A stretch of DNA of 64,000 bases from Polyangium fumosum (GTDB taxonomy: Bacteria > Myxococcota_A > Polyangia > Polyangiales > Polyangiaceae), in NCBI RefSeq assembly GCF_005144585.1, contig NZ_SSMQ01000001.1, forward strand, positions 124,001 through 188,000, written 5' to 3'. The position numbers and the translations under genes were made by a program. Positions 1 through 7,268 of this stretch are shown one piece after another. The number at the start of each line of letters is the position of its first letter. Within the stretch, counting starts at the first letter, position 1. The notes beneath the pieces were generated by a model. The model was not told the origin of the DNA and did not search any database. It saw nothing but the letters and a program-made list of their open reading frames with translations.

Positions 1-17
1 TTCTTGCGGCGGGTCAT
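1..17 (-). CDS. Start of a third copy of the Cys-rich 304-aa family (R0, partial)
   Basis: Only the first five to six codons lie in the window. They read Met-Thr-Arg-Arg-Lys-Lys, the same start as R1 (1573) and R2 (2565), and are followed upstream by the same intergenic sequence that separates R2 from F2. This places a third R gene to the left of the window, transcribed away from F1. Confidence 0.7.
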
Positions 18-41
18 GGGTGCTCCCGGGTTCGCGTCTGC

Positions 42-126
42 GCGATGCTACACGATCAAGGCCTCGCACGCGAAGATATCCGCCCGCCCGATCTTGGCCC
101 GCTTCGTCCGCACCTCGTAGCATCGC
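42..126. promoter_or_regulatory. Bidirectional promoter of R0/F1 with mirrored GTAGCATCGC elements
   Basis: A perfect 10-bp inverted repeat (42-51 and 117-126) brackets 65 bp. On each strand it presents GTAGCATCGC about 19-24 bp before the start codon of the gene it faces. TAGCAT matches a -10 hexamer at four of six positions. On the F side TTGGCC lies 18 bp upstream as a possible -35. The mirror arrangement suggests the two genes are expressed together. The -10/-35 reading is inference. Confidence 0.5.
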
Positions 127-145
127 CCGAACGGGGAGACGGGTC

Positions 146-631
146 ATGAGGGCGCTCATCGTGGGCTTCTTGTTCGTCTGGTTCGCCGTGCTGGGTCCGG
201 CCTGCTTCGAGCCCACGTGCAAGAACCCGAAGCGCGGTCCCCCGAACGGCAGATCCGGCGAGCGGGAGGGGGTCCTCGTCCAGTGCAACGTGGTTCGCCA
301 CTGTCAGTCAGGCAAAGGCGCAGATCGCTTGCCCCCGACGGTCGACCCACAAATTATTGACACCGGTAGCAACTTCGAGAATGCGACCAGGTGCGAGCTG
401 AAGACAGAGAAAAATAACCTCAACGATCAGTGCCCCTTCGAAGTCTCCCCCCAAATCATCTGCCTCGACCCACCTGGCTCCAACGGCTGCAATGCAGGCA
501 CCGGCGAGGGCAGCACCGTGATCCTCGTCGGCAGCGCCGCCAGCGGCGATTATCGCAACGACCCGAGCGGCGAGGGGGAAGCGAGCGGGTATGGCGACGG
601 CGGCGGCGCGGGCGGCCAAGGGGGCCTCTGA
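146..631 (+). CDS. Small exported Cys-containing protein F1 (possible lipoprotein)
   Basis: The 161-residue protein has a hydrophobic N-terminus (residues 3-18) ending in Gly-Pro-Ala-Cys20, an imperfect lipobox. The body carries about eight Cys and ends in a Gly-rich tail (GGGAGGQGG type). The start at 146 is preceded by a GGGGAGA ribosome site; an upstream in-frame ATG at 20 would extend into the shared promoter and is rejected. It is a close paralogue of F2 (2694-3176): the signal region and the stretch from SPQIIC to the tail are nearly unchanged while the middle differs. It is divergent from R0. I recognise no family. Secretion or outer-surface display is likely; function is unknown. Confidence 0.7.
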   Translation: MRALIVGFLFVWFAVLGPACFEPTCKNPKRGPPNGRSGEREGVLVQCNVVRHCQSGKGADRLPPTVDPQIIDTGSNFENATRCELKTEKNNLNDQCPFEVSPQIICLDPPGSNGCNAGTGEGSTVILVGSAASGDYRNDPSGEGEASGYGDGGGAGGQGGL

Positions 632-658
632 CGCTGCGTCCGCGGCGGGGGGCAACCG

Positions 659-1573
659 TTAGGGCGCGGCGGGCGAGGCGGCGGACGCGGGCGAGGGGCG
701 GGCGTTGCCGTAGTGCTCGACGAGGAACGGCGCTCGCCGCCACCACGCCGTCCCGGCAAGGGCGCGGCACTCCCGCTCCATCTCGGCGACGAAACAAGCG
801 GCCCACTTGTCCGGCTCGGGGTTCGGCGCGTCCAAGGGATGCAAGGAACCGCAGAGGCCCTCGGTTGCCCAGACGCGACGCCAGTAGAGAGCGCCATGGG
901 GGTCCTCGCAGGGGGCGCAGCGGACGGGATCATCGCCCGTGCAGGCCACCTGATCCGGGCATTGGGCTAACAGACAAGCCCTCTGGCAAGCCTTCTTGTC
1001 CGCCCCCGGCTCCAGGCCACACTCCTCCTCGTACCGCTCGCACCTTTCGGCAACTTTGTCGAAGTCGTCAAAGCAGCGTTTTTGGTTCCACGACGTGGCC
1101 CTGGACTGCGGCGCCGTCTCCCAATAGGGCTTTTGGGCGAGCGCGGGGCACATGCGCGTCCCTTCTTGCTTGAAGCACCTGACGTAATCTCTTTGCTCGC
1201 GAGGTGTCCACTTGGCCGGATTCGGCGAAGGCGCGCAAAGGCGCTCGGCTTCATGCAGGATGCGCCAGTAGGGCGCCCCCTGCTCGTCGTCGCAGGGCTT
1301 GCACCAGATGGGATCGAGCTCCGTGCAGGCGACGTGGTTCGGGCACGTCCTCATCACGCACCCGGCCTGGCAGGCCTCCTCCATCCCTTCAAAGGGTGAT
1401 CGGCAGATCGCGCCCCCCGCTTCGCAGTACTCGAACACCGCCGCGAGGTCCTTGTCGCAGACATCGGCGCTCAGCGGATCCGACCCGGCGCGACGCACCG
1501 TGAGGCCCACGCCTAGGGCGAGGGCGAGCGGGAGGGCGAGGGCGGCGGCGATGAGCTTCTTCCGGCGGGTCAT
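659..1573 (-). CDS. Cys-rich exported two-repeat protein R1
   Basis: The 304-residue protein opens with MTRRKK and a hydrophobic segment (about 7-25) that fits an uncleaved anchor or signal peptide. The rest is a twofold internal repeat: residues about 39-151 and 167-278. Each half carries ACQ-x2-C, a CP(N/D)-x-VAC motif, WCKPC or RCAPC followed by an acidic stretch, and a final Trp-containing segment. The even spacing of Cys suggests disulphide-bonded modules outside the cytoplasm. It is the more diverged of two complete copies here and ends 27 bp from the end of F1, tail to tail. No known domain is recognised. The conserved partner F on the other strand suggests a joint role; that is inference. 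Confidence 0.7.
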   Translation of the reverse strand: MTRRKKLIAAALALPLALALGVGLTVRRAGSDPLSADVCDKDLAAVFEYCEAGGAICRSPFEGMEEACQAGCVMRTCPNHVACTELDPIWCKPCDDEQGAPYWRILHEAERLCAPSPNPAKWTPREQRDYVRCFKQEGTRMCPALAQKPYWETAPQSRATSWNQKRCFDDFDKVAERCERYEEECGLEPGADKKACQRACLLAQCPDQVACTGDDPVRCAPCEDPHGALYWRRVWATEGLCGSLHPLDAPNPEPDKWAACFVAEMERECRALAGTAWWRRAPFLVEHYGNARPSPASAASPAAP

Positions 1574-1600
1574 GGGTGCCTTTTGGTGGAAGAGGACGGC

Positions 1601-1621
1601 GACAAACCGCTGGTTTGTCGT
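1601..1621. other. Perfect 9-bp dyad between R2 and R1
   Basis: CGACAAACC and its exact reverse complement are separated by GCT. The dyad lies between the end of R2 (1651) and the start of R1 (1573), both transcribed leftward. It could be the R2 transcription terminator (no clean T tract follows on the minus strand) or an operator for R1. Confidence 0.4.
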
Positions 1622-1650
1622 CTACACGTACCGAAGGCGGGGTGCAACCG

Positions 1651-2565
1651 TTACGGCGCGGCGGGCGAGGCGGGGGGCGCGGGCGAGGGGCGGGCGTTGC
1701 CGTAGTGCTCGACGAGGAACGGCGCTCGCCGCCACCACGCCGTCCCGGCAAGGGCGCGGCACTCCCGCTCCATCTCGGCGACGAAACAAGCGGCCCACTT
1801 GTCTCGGCTAGCCGACAACCCCGACGGTGGGCCGGAATAGAACTCGCCCTCCGTGTGATGGCAATGGATCTCGGCATCGAAGACGTGGCGCCAATGGAGT
1901 GCTCCATGAGCATCCTCGCAGGGAGCGCAGCGGACGGGATCGTCGCCCGTGCAGGCGACCTGATCCGGGCACATCCGCAACAGACAACCCTCCTGGCAAG
2001 CCTTCTTGTACTCCTCGGGCGCCAACGCGCAGGAGTCATCCTCTTCGCAGCGTCGAACAGTGAGGTCGAGGTCGTCCTGGCAACGCTTTCTGACCTCCGG
2101 CTTCCAGTGCCAATACGGTTTGGCGGCGAGCGCGGGGCACATACGCTCGCCCTCTTCTTTGAGGCAATCCATGGAATCTTCGATTTGCACCAGAGTCCAT
2201 GCCTCGCCCTCCGCCTTTTTTTGAAAACACAGCCGTTCGGCTTCGAGCAGGATGCGCCAATAGGGCGCGCCCTGCTCGTCGTCGCAGGGCTTGCACCAGG
2301 TGGGATCGAGCTCCGTGCAAGACACGTGGTTCGGGCACGTCATCATCACGCACCCCGCCTGGCAGGCCTCCTCCATCCCCTCGTCGGGAAACGTGCAGAC
2401 GTCGCCCTCGGCCTTGCAGGACTCGAAGACCGCCGCGAGATCTTTGTCGCAGAGATCCACGCTCAGCGGGTCGGACCCGGCGCGGCGCGCCGTGAGGCCC
2501 ACGCCCAGGGCGAGGGCGAGCGGGAGGGCGAGGGCGGCGGCGATGAGCTTCTTCCGGCGGGTCAT
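1651..2565 (-). CDS. Cys-rich exported two-repeat protein R2
   Basis: This 304-residue paralogue of R1 has the same length, the same MTRRKK start and an identical hydrophobic N-terminus apart from one residue. It has the same pair of Cys modules (ACQ-x2-C, CPN-x-VSC, WCKPC; ACQ-x2-C, CPDQVAC, RCAPC). The two proteins differ mainly between the modules and in the region before the last repeat, a pattern typical of a structural scaffold with variable surface loops. It is divergent from F2 through the promoter at 2566-2693. No enzyme motif is visible. An extracellular or periplasmic location is inferred from the signal and Cys content. Confidence 0.7.
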   Translation of the reverse strand: MTRRKKLIAAALALPLALALGVGLTARRAGSDPLSVDLCDKDLAAVFESCKAEGDVCTFPDEGMEEACQAGCVMMTCPNHVSCTELDPTWCKPCDDEQGAPYWRILLEAERLCFQKKAEGEAWTLVQIEDSMDCLKEEGERMCPALAAKPYWHWKPEVRKRCQDDLDLTVRRCEEDDSCALAPEEYKKACQEGCLLRMCPDQVACTGDDPVRCAPCEDAHGALHWRHVFDAEIHCHHTEGEFYSGPPSGLSASRDKWAACFVAEMERECRALAGTAWWRRAPFLVEHYGNARPSPAPPASPAAP

Positions 2566-2589
2566 GGGTGCTCCCGGGTTCGCGTCTGC

Positions 2590-2674
2590 GCGATGCTACA
2601 CGATCAAGGCCTCGTTCGCGAAGATATCTGCCCGCCCGATCTTGGCCCCCTTCGTCTGCACCTCGTAGCATCGC
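2590..2674. promoter_or_regulatory. Bidirectional promoter of R2/F2, second copy
   Basis: The same 10-bp inverted repeat as at 42-126 occurs here (2590-2599 and 2665-2674) with the same 65-bp spacing, although the sequence between has a few substitutions. Conservation of both arms in two copies supports a functional element. Confidence 0.5.
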
Positions 2675-2693
2675 CTGAACGGGGAGACGGGTC

Positions 2694-3176
2694 ATGAGGG
2701 CGCTCATCGTGGGCTTCTTGTTCGTCTGGTTCGCCGTGCTGGGTCCGGCCTGCTTCGAGCCCACGTGCAAGAACCCGAAGCGCGGTCCCCCGAAGGGCGA
2801 CCCCGGCGGGAAGGAGGGGGTCCTCGTCCAGTGCAACGCGGTCCTCGACTGTGGGCGAGGCAAACACGGCCTCATTCGCTTGACCGGGACCGAAGACCCG
2901 CAGATCATCGACACCGGCAGCAATTTCACGAACGCCACCAGGTGTGAGGAAAGGGCAAAGAAAGACTCGAGGAACTGCCCCGTCTACGAAGTCTCCCCCC
3001 AAATCATCTGCCTCGACGCCCCCGGCTCCAACGGCTGCAATGCAGGCACCGGCGACGGCAGCACCGTCATCATCGTCGGCAGCGCCGCCAGCGGCGATTA
3101 TCGCAACGACCCGAGCGGCGAGGGGGAAGCTGGCGGGGATGGCGGCGGCGGCGCGGGCGGCCAAGGGGGCATCTGA
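2694..3176 (+). CDS. Small exported Cys-containing protein F2 (possible lipoprotein)
   Basis: The 160-residue paralogue of F1 is identical through the hydrophobic N-terminus and Cys20 and ends in the same Gly-rich tail after SAASGDYRNDPSGEGE. The middle (residues about 35-95) varies, including two Cys positions. The start has a GGGGAGA ribosome site. It is divergent from R2. The Gly-rich segment sits at the C-terminus, unlike the other lipoproteins in this window, where it follows the lipobox. Function unknown; surface location inferred. Confidence 0.7.
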   Translation: MRALIVGFLFVWFAVLGPACFEPTCKNPKRGPPKGDPGGKEGVLVQCNAVLDCGRGKHGLIRLTGTEDPQIIDTGSNFTNATRCEERAKKDSRNCPVYEVSPQIICLDAPGSNGCNAGTGDGSTVIIVGSAASGDYRNDPSGEGEAGGDGGGGAGGQGGI

Positions 3177-3279
3177 CCCAGCGTCCGCGCTCGAGGCCAT
3201 GAGCGAGGCCTGGCTCTCCCGCTTCGAAGGCAAGTGCACCCCGCCCGTTCGTCCTGGCACCGAAAGTTTGACCAGGGGC

Positions 3280-3308
3280 TTGACAGTTCGGTTTGTCTCG
3301 GATAGTGT
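3280..3308 (+). promoter_or_regulatory. Candidate sigma70-type promoter
   Basis: A perfect TTGACA (3280-3285) is followed after 17 bp by TAGTGT (3303-3308). It lies in the gap between F2 and the lipoprotein at 3463 and could drive the latter with a ~150-nt leader. The -10 match is weak. Confidence 0.35.
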
Positions 3309-3426
3309 TGTTCTCGGAGGCCCACGCTGGGCGTGCGCTCCTGACCCGAGTAGCACCAAGACGCTCGCGTCGGCCTCCACCTTTTAAGTTCATCGGCGAC
3401 GGCAGGTCCCAGGTTTTTCCTGGGGA

Positions 3427-3456
3427 TTGACATGGGTGACGGGCGGGCGGTAACGT
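3427..3456 (+). promoter_or_regulatory. Candidate promoter giving a leaderless mRNA
   Basis: TTGACA (3427-3432), an 18-bp spacer and TAACGT (3451-3456) end six bases before the ATG at 3463. Transcription would start at or next to the start codon. No Shine-Dalgarno sequence precedes that ATG, which fits a leaderless transcript. Confidence 0.4.
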
Positions 3457-3462
3457 CGCGCC

Positions 3463-4668
3463 ATGCGTAAAGCGGTGGCAGCGGCACTCGTGATCGTGGT
3501 GGGGTGGGGGGCGGCGGTTTTCCTCGGGGCGGCTTGCGGTTATCGCGGCTCCGATGTCGGGGGTGACTGCCCGCCTGGGCTCCCGCGCAACGAATGTTGC
3601 CCGTGCCCATGGCCCGAATCGTGCCCGGACGGCCCGGAGCCCATCCCATGGGACTGCCCGAACGCCTGTGATGGTCCGCCGCCGCTCCCCCCGAAGTGCT
3701 TTGATGGCGGCGCAGACGGCGGAGACGCGGATGGCGGGATGTCGTCGCTGTGTCCGGGCGGCGGCGCGTGTGTGGACAAGGCCCCAGAGGACTGGAGGCA
3801 AGGGGCCTTCTTCTCCGACTGGCGCGAGCCACCGCGGTGCCCGGACGACACACCGATCGTCGCGTTCGAGGGGATTCCCGCGCCGCCTCCTCTTCTTTGT
3901 GGCGCGTGCTCGTGCGACGAGCCCGAGGGGACGTGCAAGCTGCCGGAGACGTGGACCGTCAGCTCCGCCGGCTGTGATGATCCCGGGGGCGGTGTCAAGA
4001 CAAACTTCGATCCGTCGACAAACTGGGATGGCACCTGCAATCAGGACAAGGCGATCCTCTCCGCCACGCTCTGCGGGGGCGTGCCGTGCGTCCGGTCGAT
4101 CACGATCTCCCCGCCGGTGATCGAGGAGCAGCCGTGCAAGGCGCACACGAAGGGAGACCCGGCGCAGGAAATCCCCAAGGTTTGGCACGGTGGATGGGAG
4201 ACGCCTCTGGGTCGCGTGTGCGAGAGCGCCGAACCGTGGCCGAGCTGCCCCAAGCAAAGCGGAAAGGTCTGCGGGCCGGCGAGTGACGACTACGCCTCTT
4301 GTATCTTCCGGGAGGGCGAGCACCTCTGCCCGGAGGGGTGGGGCGGAGAGAGGCACGTCCTCTACGGCGTGGTGAAGGACGAGCGAGAGTGCTCGGCTTG
4401 CACTTGCGGACCACCGACGGGCGCGACGTGCCAGGTCGAGTGGCACACCTACCACCAACCCGCCTGTTCGATGGACTCGAAGGGGTACGTGTACGCGGGC
4501 ATGGACGCCCCCTGTCACGACTTCATGCCCGGCACCCAGCTCAGCGGGAAGACGGCCGAGCTCCTCAACTATACGAAGGGCACCTGCACGCCGACCGGCG
4601 GTGCGGTCGTCGGCGAACTGACCCTTGACAAACCCGTCACGGTATGTTGCGCGGCGCCCGCGTCCTGA
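3463..4668 (+). CDS. Cys-rich lipoprotein
   Basis: The 401-residue protein has a hydrophobic N-terminus ending Leu-Gly-Ala-Ala-Cys25, a plausible lipobox. The mature part has more than 35 Cys. A short motif C-x-A-C-x-C-x(4-5)-G-x(1-2)-C occurs twice, near residue 146 (CGACSC) and near residue 310 (CSACTC). These look like small disulphide knots within a larger extracellular domain. The early region is Pro/Cys-rich (CCPCPWPESC). No catalytic motif is seen and the family is not recognised. It follows the R/F Cys-rich array in the same direction as F2, suggesting a local cluster of disulphide-rich surface proteins. It has no ribosome site before the ATG (see promoter at 3427). Confidence 0.75.
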   Translation: MRKAVAAALVIVVGWGAAVFLGAACGYRGSDVGGDCPPGLPRNECCPCPWPESCPDGPEPIPWDCPNACDGPPPLPPKCFDGGADGGDADGGMSSLCPGGGACVDKAPEDWRQGAFFSDWREPPRCPDDTPIVAFEGIPAPPPLLCGACSCDEPEGTCKLPETWTVSSAGCDDPGGGVKTNFDPSTNWDGTCNQDKAILSATLCGGVPCVRSITISPPVIEEQPCKAHTKGDPAQEIPKVWHGGWETPLGRVCESAEPWPSCPKQSGKVCGPASDDYASCIFREGEHLCPEGWGGERHVLYGVVKDERECSACTCGPPTGATCQVEWHTYHQPACSMDSKGYVYAGMDAPCHDFMPGTQLSGKTAELLNYTKGTCTPTGGAVVGELTLDKPVTVCCAAPAS

Positions 4669-4672
4669 CCCG

Positions 4673-5729
4673 CTAGAACTCCCATACCACGGAGGTCGTC
4701 ACGCTCATCGCCAGCGGGAACGGCTGCCACAGGACATCCGGGTAGTTGATGAAGCGGCGCGGTACCGGGAAGCCCAAGGCGTCCACGCCCGAGCGCCACA
4801 CCAACCAATCCCCAAGCGGCACCTCGGCCTCCACCCGTGCGCCCATGCCCAGGAGTGGCGTCGTGTACTCCTGCCGATACGCGCGGTTCGTCCCGCTCCC
4901 GAGCAGCACACCCCCCGCGACCAGCCCACAGCCCAAGAACCGTCCGAACCGGTAACACCCCGCGGCCGTCCCAAAGTACGCATCCACGTCCACCGCCGTG
5001 GGCCCATTCTGCGGATTCGCCGTCATCAGCGGCCACGCAGCGAAATCCAGCTCCAGCGCGAACCGCGGCGACACGTTCCACCCGGCCGTCACCCGCGGCG
5101 CGAAGAACGGCTCGGGCGCCACGTTCCAGAACGCACCGATCCCGAGCCCCGCGAAAAACCGCTTCGGTTGCGGAGGCGGAAGCGGCCGCGGAGGCGGAAG
5201 CGGAAGCGGACACGCTTGCGGAGGCGGTTGCGCAGGCGCCGGTGGACACGGCGGACACGGCGGCGGCGGCTCCGGCTCCCATCGTACGTTCCACCCCATG
5301 AGCATCGCCGCGTCGAACGCCGCCCAGAACAGCACCTTGTGGCACTCCGTCGCCGGCGGGTACGCGGTCGCCTTCTCGCCGGTCACCTCCCCCGCCGCGC
5401 CCTTCACCCGCACCGTCGCTGCCTTCCCTCCATCCGGCAGCCTCTTGATCCGCACCTCCAGCACGCGCTCTGCGCCCGCGTCGATCCCCATCGGCGGCAC
5501 CCAGCTCGACAGCGCCGCAGAGAAATCCTCCTCCTGGTTGCAGGCCGGGGGCCACCGGTCCGCCTCGAAATCCAGACGATGCGCCGCCATCTCCTCCGCC
5601 GATGCCTGCCCCGGCGGCAGCACGAGCCCGCTCAGACAAACGAGCCGGGCCGTCCACCGCCGCGCCCGCCCGCCGGAAAAGTGAACGGGTCGAAAGATTT
5701 TTTTCGTAGATCGCCCCTCCTGGCGACAT
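4673..5729 (-). CDS. Pro-rich, outer-membrane-barrel-like protein; start unresolved, possible frameshift
   Basis: The C-terminal ~170 residues look like a small outer-membrane beta-barrel (alternating aromatic/polar strands, Gly-rich turns, terminal VVWEF with a final Phe). They follow a Pro-rich linker with PPPPCPPCPP runs. The N-terminal half holds a domain of unknown type (CNQEEDF to GWNVRWE). A signal-like stretch (ARLVCLSGLV to GQASA) lies in this frame but has no ATG, GTG or TTG before it that spares the divergent sigma gene. The ATG at 5727-5729 lies in a neighbouring frame. Removing one A from the seven-A run (minus strand, 5698-5704) would join it to the signal peptide. I therefore extend the feature to 5729. 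A sequencing slip or ribosomal slippage are both possible. First in-frame ATG otherwise: 5590. Confidence 0.6.
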
Positions 5730-5737
5730 CTAGGAAC

Positions 5738-6742
5738 GTGAACACCTCTTCCATCCCCCGCGCTGACGCGCTCGGCGTGCCCGCGGCGCGGCTCCGGCGT
5801 TACAGGGAGGTCATGGCTTCCGTCGCGCGGCGTGGGTTGTCCGATGAGAACCATGTGGACGACATCGTCCATAATGCGTTCGTCGTGGCGTACCAAAAAG
5901 AAAAATGCGATCGTCCGCATGTGGAGGATGACCGCGGCTGGCTCGCGTGGTTATGCGGCATCGTCCGGGTGCTCGTCCTCGAATTCCGGCGCGGGCGTCG
6001 CGAAATGCCGACGGCGCCGGAGGACCTGGCGGACCTCGTGAGCACGGGTGAGGACGCGTGGAATCACGAGGACATCGCAGCGGCGCAGGCGGCGCTCGAC
6101 GCGCTTCCCCCGGGGAAGTGGGAACTCTTGGACGAGCATTTCCTGCAAGAGAAGCCGATCACGCAAATCGCCGCGGAGCGCGGGCTTCCCTACACGACGG
6201 CTTATTCGCAGTTCAACGCTGCGCTGAGCGAGGCGCGTTCTTTCGTGGAAGGCACCGAGCGTCCCGCCAAACACCGGCGCGCGCTGGCCACCGGTTCCGC
6301 TGTGCTCGTGTTGGTCACGCTCGTGCGCGAAGCGCGCGCACGCCTCGCCACCTTCTCTGCGCGCACCTTCGCTTCCTTCGCGCGGGCGCCCATGCGTGTC
6401 CTCGGGAGCTTCGCCGCGGGAGCCGTGCTCCTGGGGAGCACGCCGGCCAGCGAGCCGCAGGCCATGCCTCGGCATGAGGATCCACACGCGCGGGCGGAGG
6501 CGACCCGTGGGCGCACTTCGACGGACACAATCGATTGCGAGTTCGTCTTGCTGCGCGCTCCTGCGGAAGTTTCACCTCGGCCGCCACGTGAGCGTCCCGA
6601 ATCACAGCATGCGCGCGCCCCTGGACGCGCCCGGACGTACACGGAGCGCTCCGTGCAGGAAATCATCGACGCCAATGCCCTCCGCCATGGCGACCGCTTC
6701 GCCGCCGGGCGGCGCGCCGTACAGGACGTGATAGGGCCGTAG
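5738..6742 (+). CDS. ECF-like sigma factor with hydrophobic C-terminal extension
   Basis: This is an RNA polymerase sigma subunit of the sigma70/ECF type. Region 2 lies at about residues 20-95 (NHVDDIVHNAFVVAYQK, then WLCGIVRVLVLEFRR). Region 4 lies at about 118-170 (LPPGKWELL, ITQIAAERGL, helix-turn-helix). Beyond the normal ECF length there is a tail with two hydrophobic segments (about 182-198 and 221-235) and a basic, low-complexity end. The tail could tether the factor to the membrane or act as a built-in anti-sigma region; that is inference. The GTG at 5738 is chosen because region 2 needs the preceding helix; ATG 5813 is the alternative. Its start lies only 8 bp from a possible start of the divergent gene. 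Confidence 0.75.
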   Translation: MNTSSIPRADALGVPAARLRRYREVMASVARRGLSDENHVDDIVHNAFVVAYQKEKCDRPHVEDDRGWLAWLCGIVRVLVLEFRRGRREMPTAPEDLADLVSTGEDAWNHEDIAAAQAALDALPPGKWELLDEHFLQEKPITQIAAERGLPYTTAYSQFNAALSEARSFVEGTERPAKHRRALATGSAVLVLVTLVREARARLATFSARTFASFARAPMRVLGSFAAGAVLLGSTPASEPQAMPRHEDPHARAEATRGRTSTDTIDCEFVLLRAPAEVSPRPPRERPESQHARAPGRARTYTERSVQEIIDANALRHGDRFAAGRRAVQDVIGP

Positions 6743-7268
6743 CGGGACCAAGACAGCATTCGCCCTTCGCAGCGGATCCGCGTGCACCTGCGCTCCTGGC
6801 CACGGACGACCCGGGCCGCACGCGGCTCCGCTGGGGATGGCGAATCGTTCGCTCGACGCTCTCCGCGAATCCACATGCGCGAAGGAAACCCCTACGCGCG
6901 CTTCGTGCATGTGGGTTCGCTGGGGGCGTCGAATCTGGGCGGCGCCCCCGCCTCCCCCTCCCGGATCGAGTGGCTTTTCGTCAGGCCAAGCAGTGCGTCA
7001 GGGCAGCGCGCTTCGGTCCGGGAGGGGAGAGGTTTTTCATGGATGATCGGCCCCAAGAGGGAGGGGATCGCCGAACGTGGTCGGCGGCGTCGTCGCCCTG
7101 GTGGTGAACCAGCGAGAGGGGGATCCGATGCGCGAGCTGCTCCGGGAGGACATCACGGCCGTGGAGCTGCGGGTTCGGGTTTGACGGTTGCCCCCGAGGC
7201 CGGTGGCCGAGCAAAGCGCACCATCCCCCTCGCCCCCACGCTCGACCCGCGGTACATCCATCCCTGGC
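6743..7268. other. 526-bp gap without a convincing gene
   Basis: The only notable item is a 35-codon reading frame (7077-7184, GTG start, ending in a TGA). It could be joined to an ATG at 7039 by one frameshift, so it may be a decayed small gene. No promoter, terminator or repeat stands out. Confidence 0.4.

Larger units (their letters stand above)
1..3176. repeat. Tandem duplication of a divergent R/F gene pair
   Basis: The block holds two near-copies of a divergent pair (minus-strand gene R, plus-strand gene F) plus one extra R copy. F1 starts at 146 and F2 at 2694, an offset of 2548 bases. The intergenic regions 18-145 and 2566-2693 differ at only about six positions. Gene order is R0 (cut by the window edge), F1, R1, R2, F2. 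The array therefore probably continues to the left. The near-identity of the intergenic regions against clear divergence inside the genes suggests gene conversion or selection on the promoter; that part is inference. Confidence 0.85.

Noticed and set aside
7077-7184. 35-codon frame in the 526-bp gap
   Set aside because: Too short and no ribosome site or homology that I can recognise; kept only as a note.
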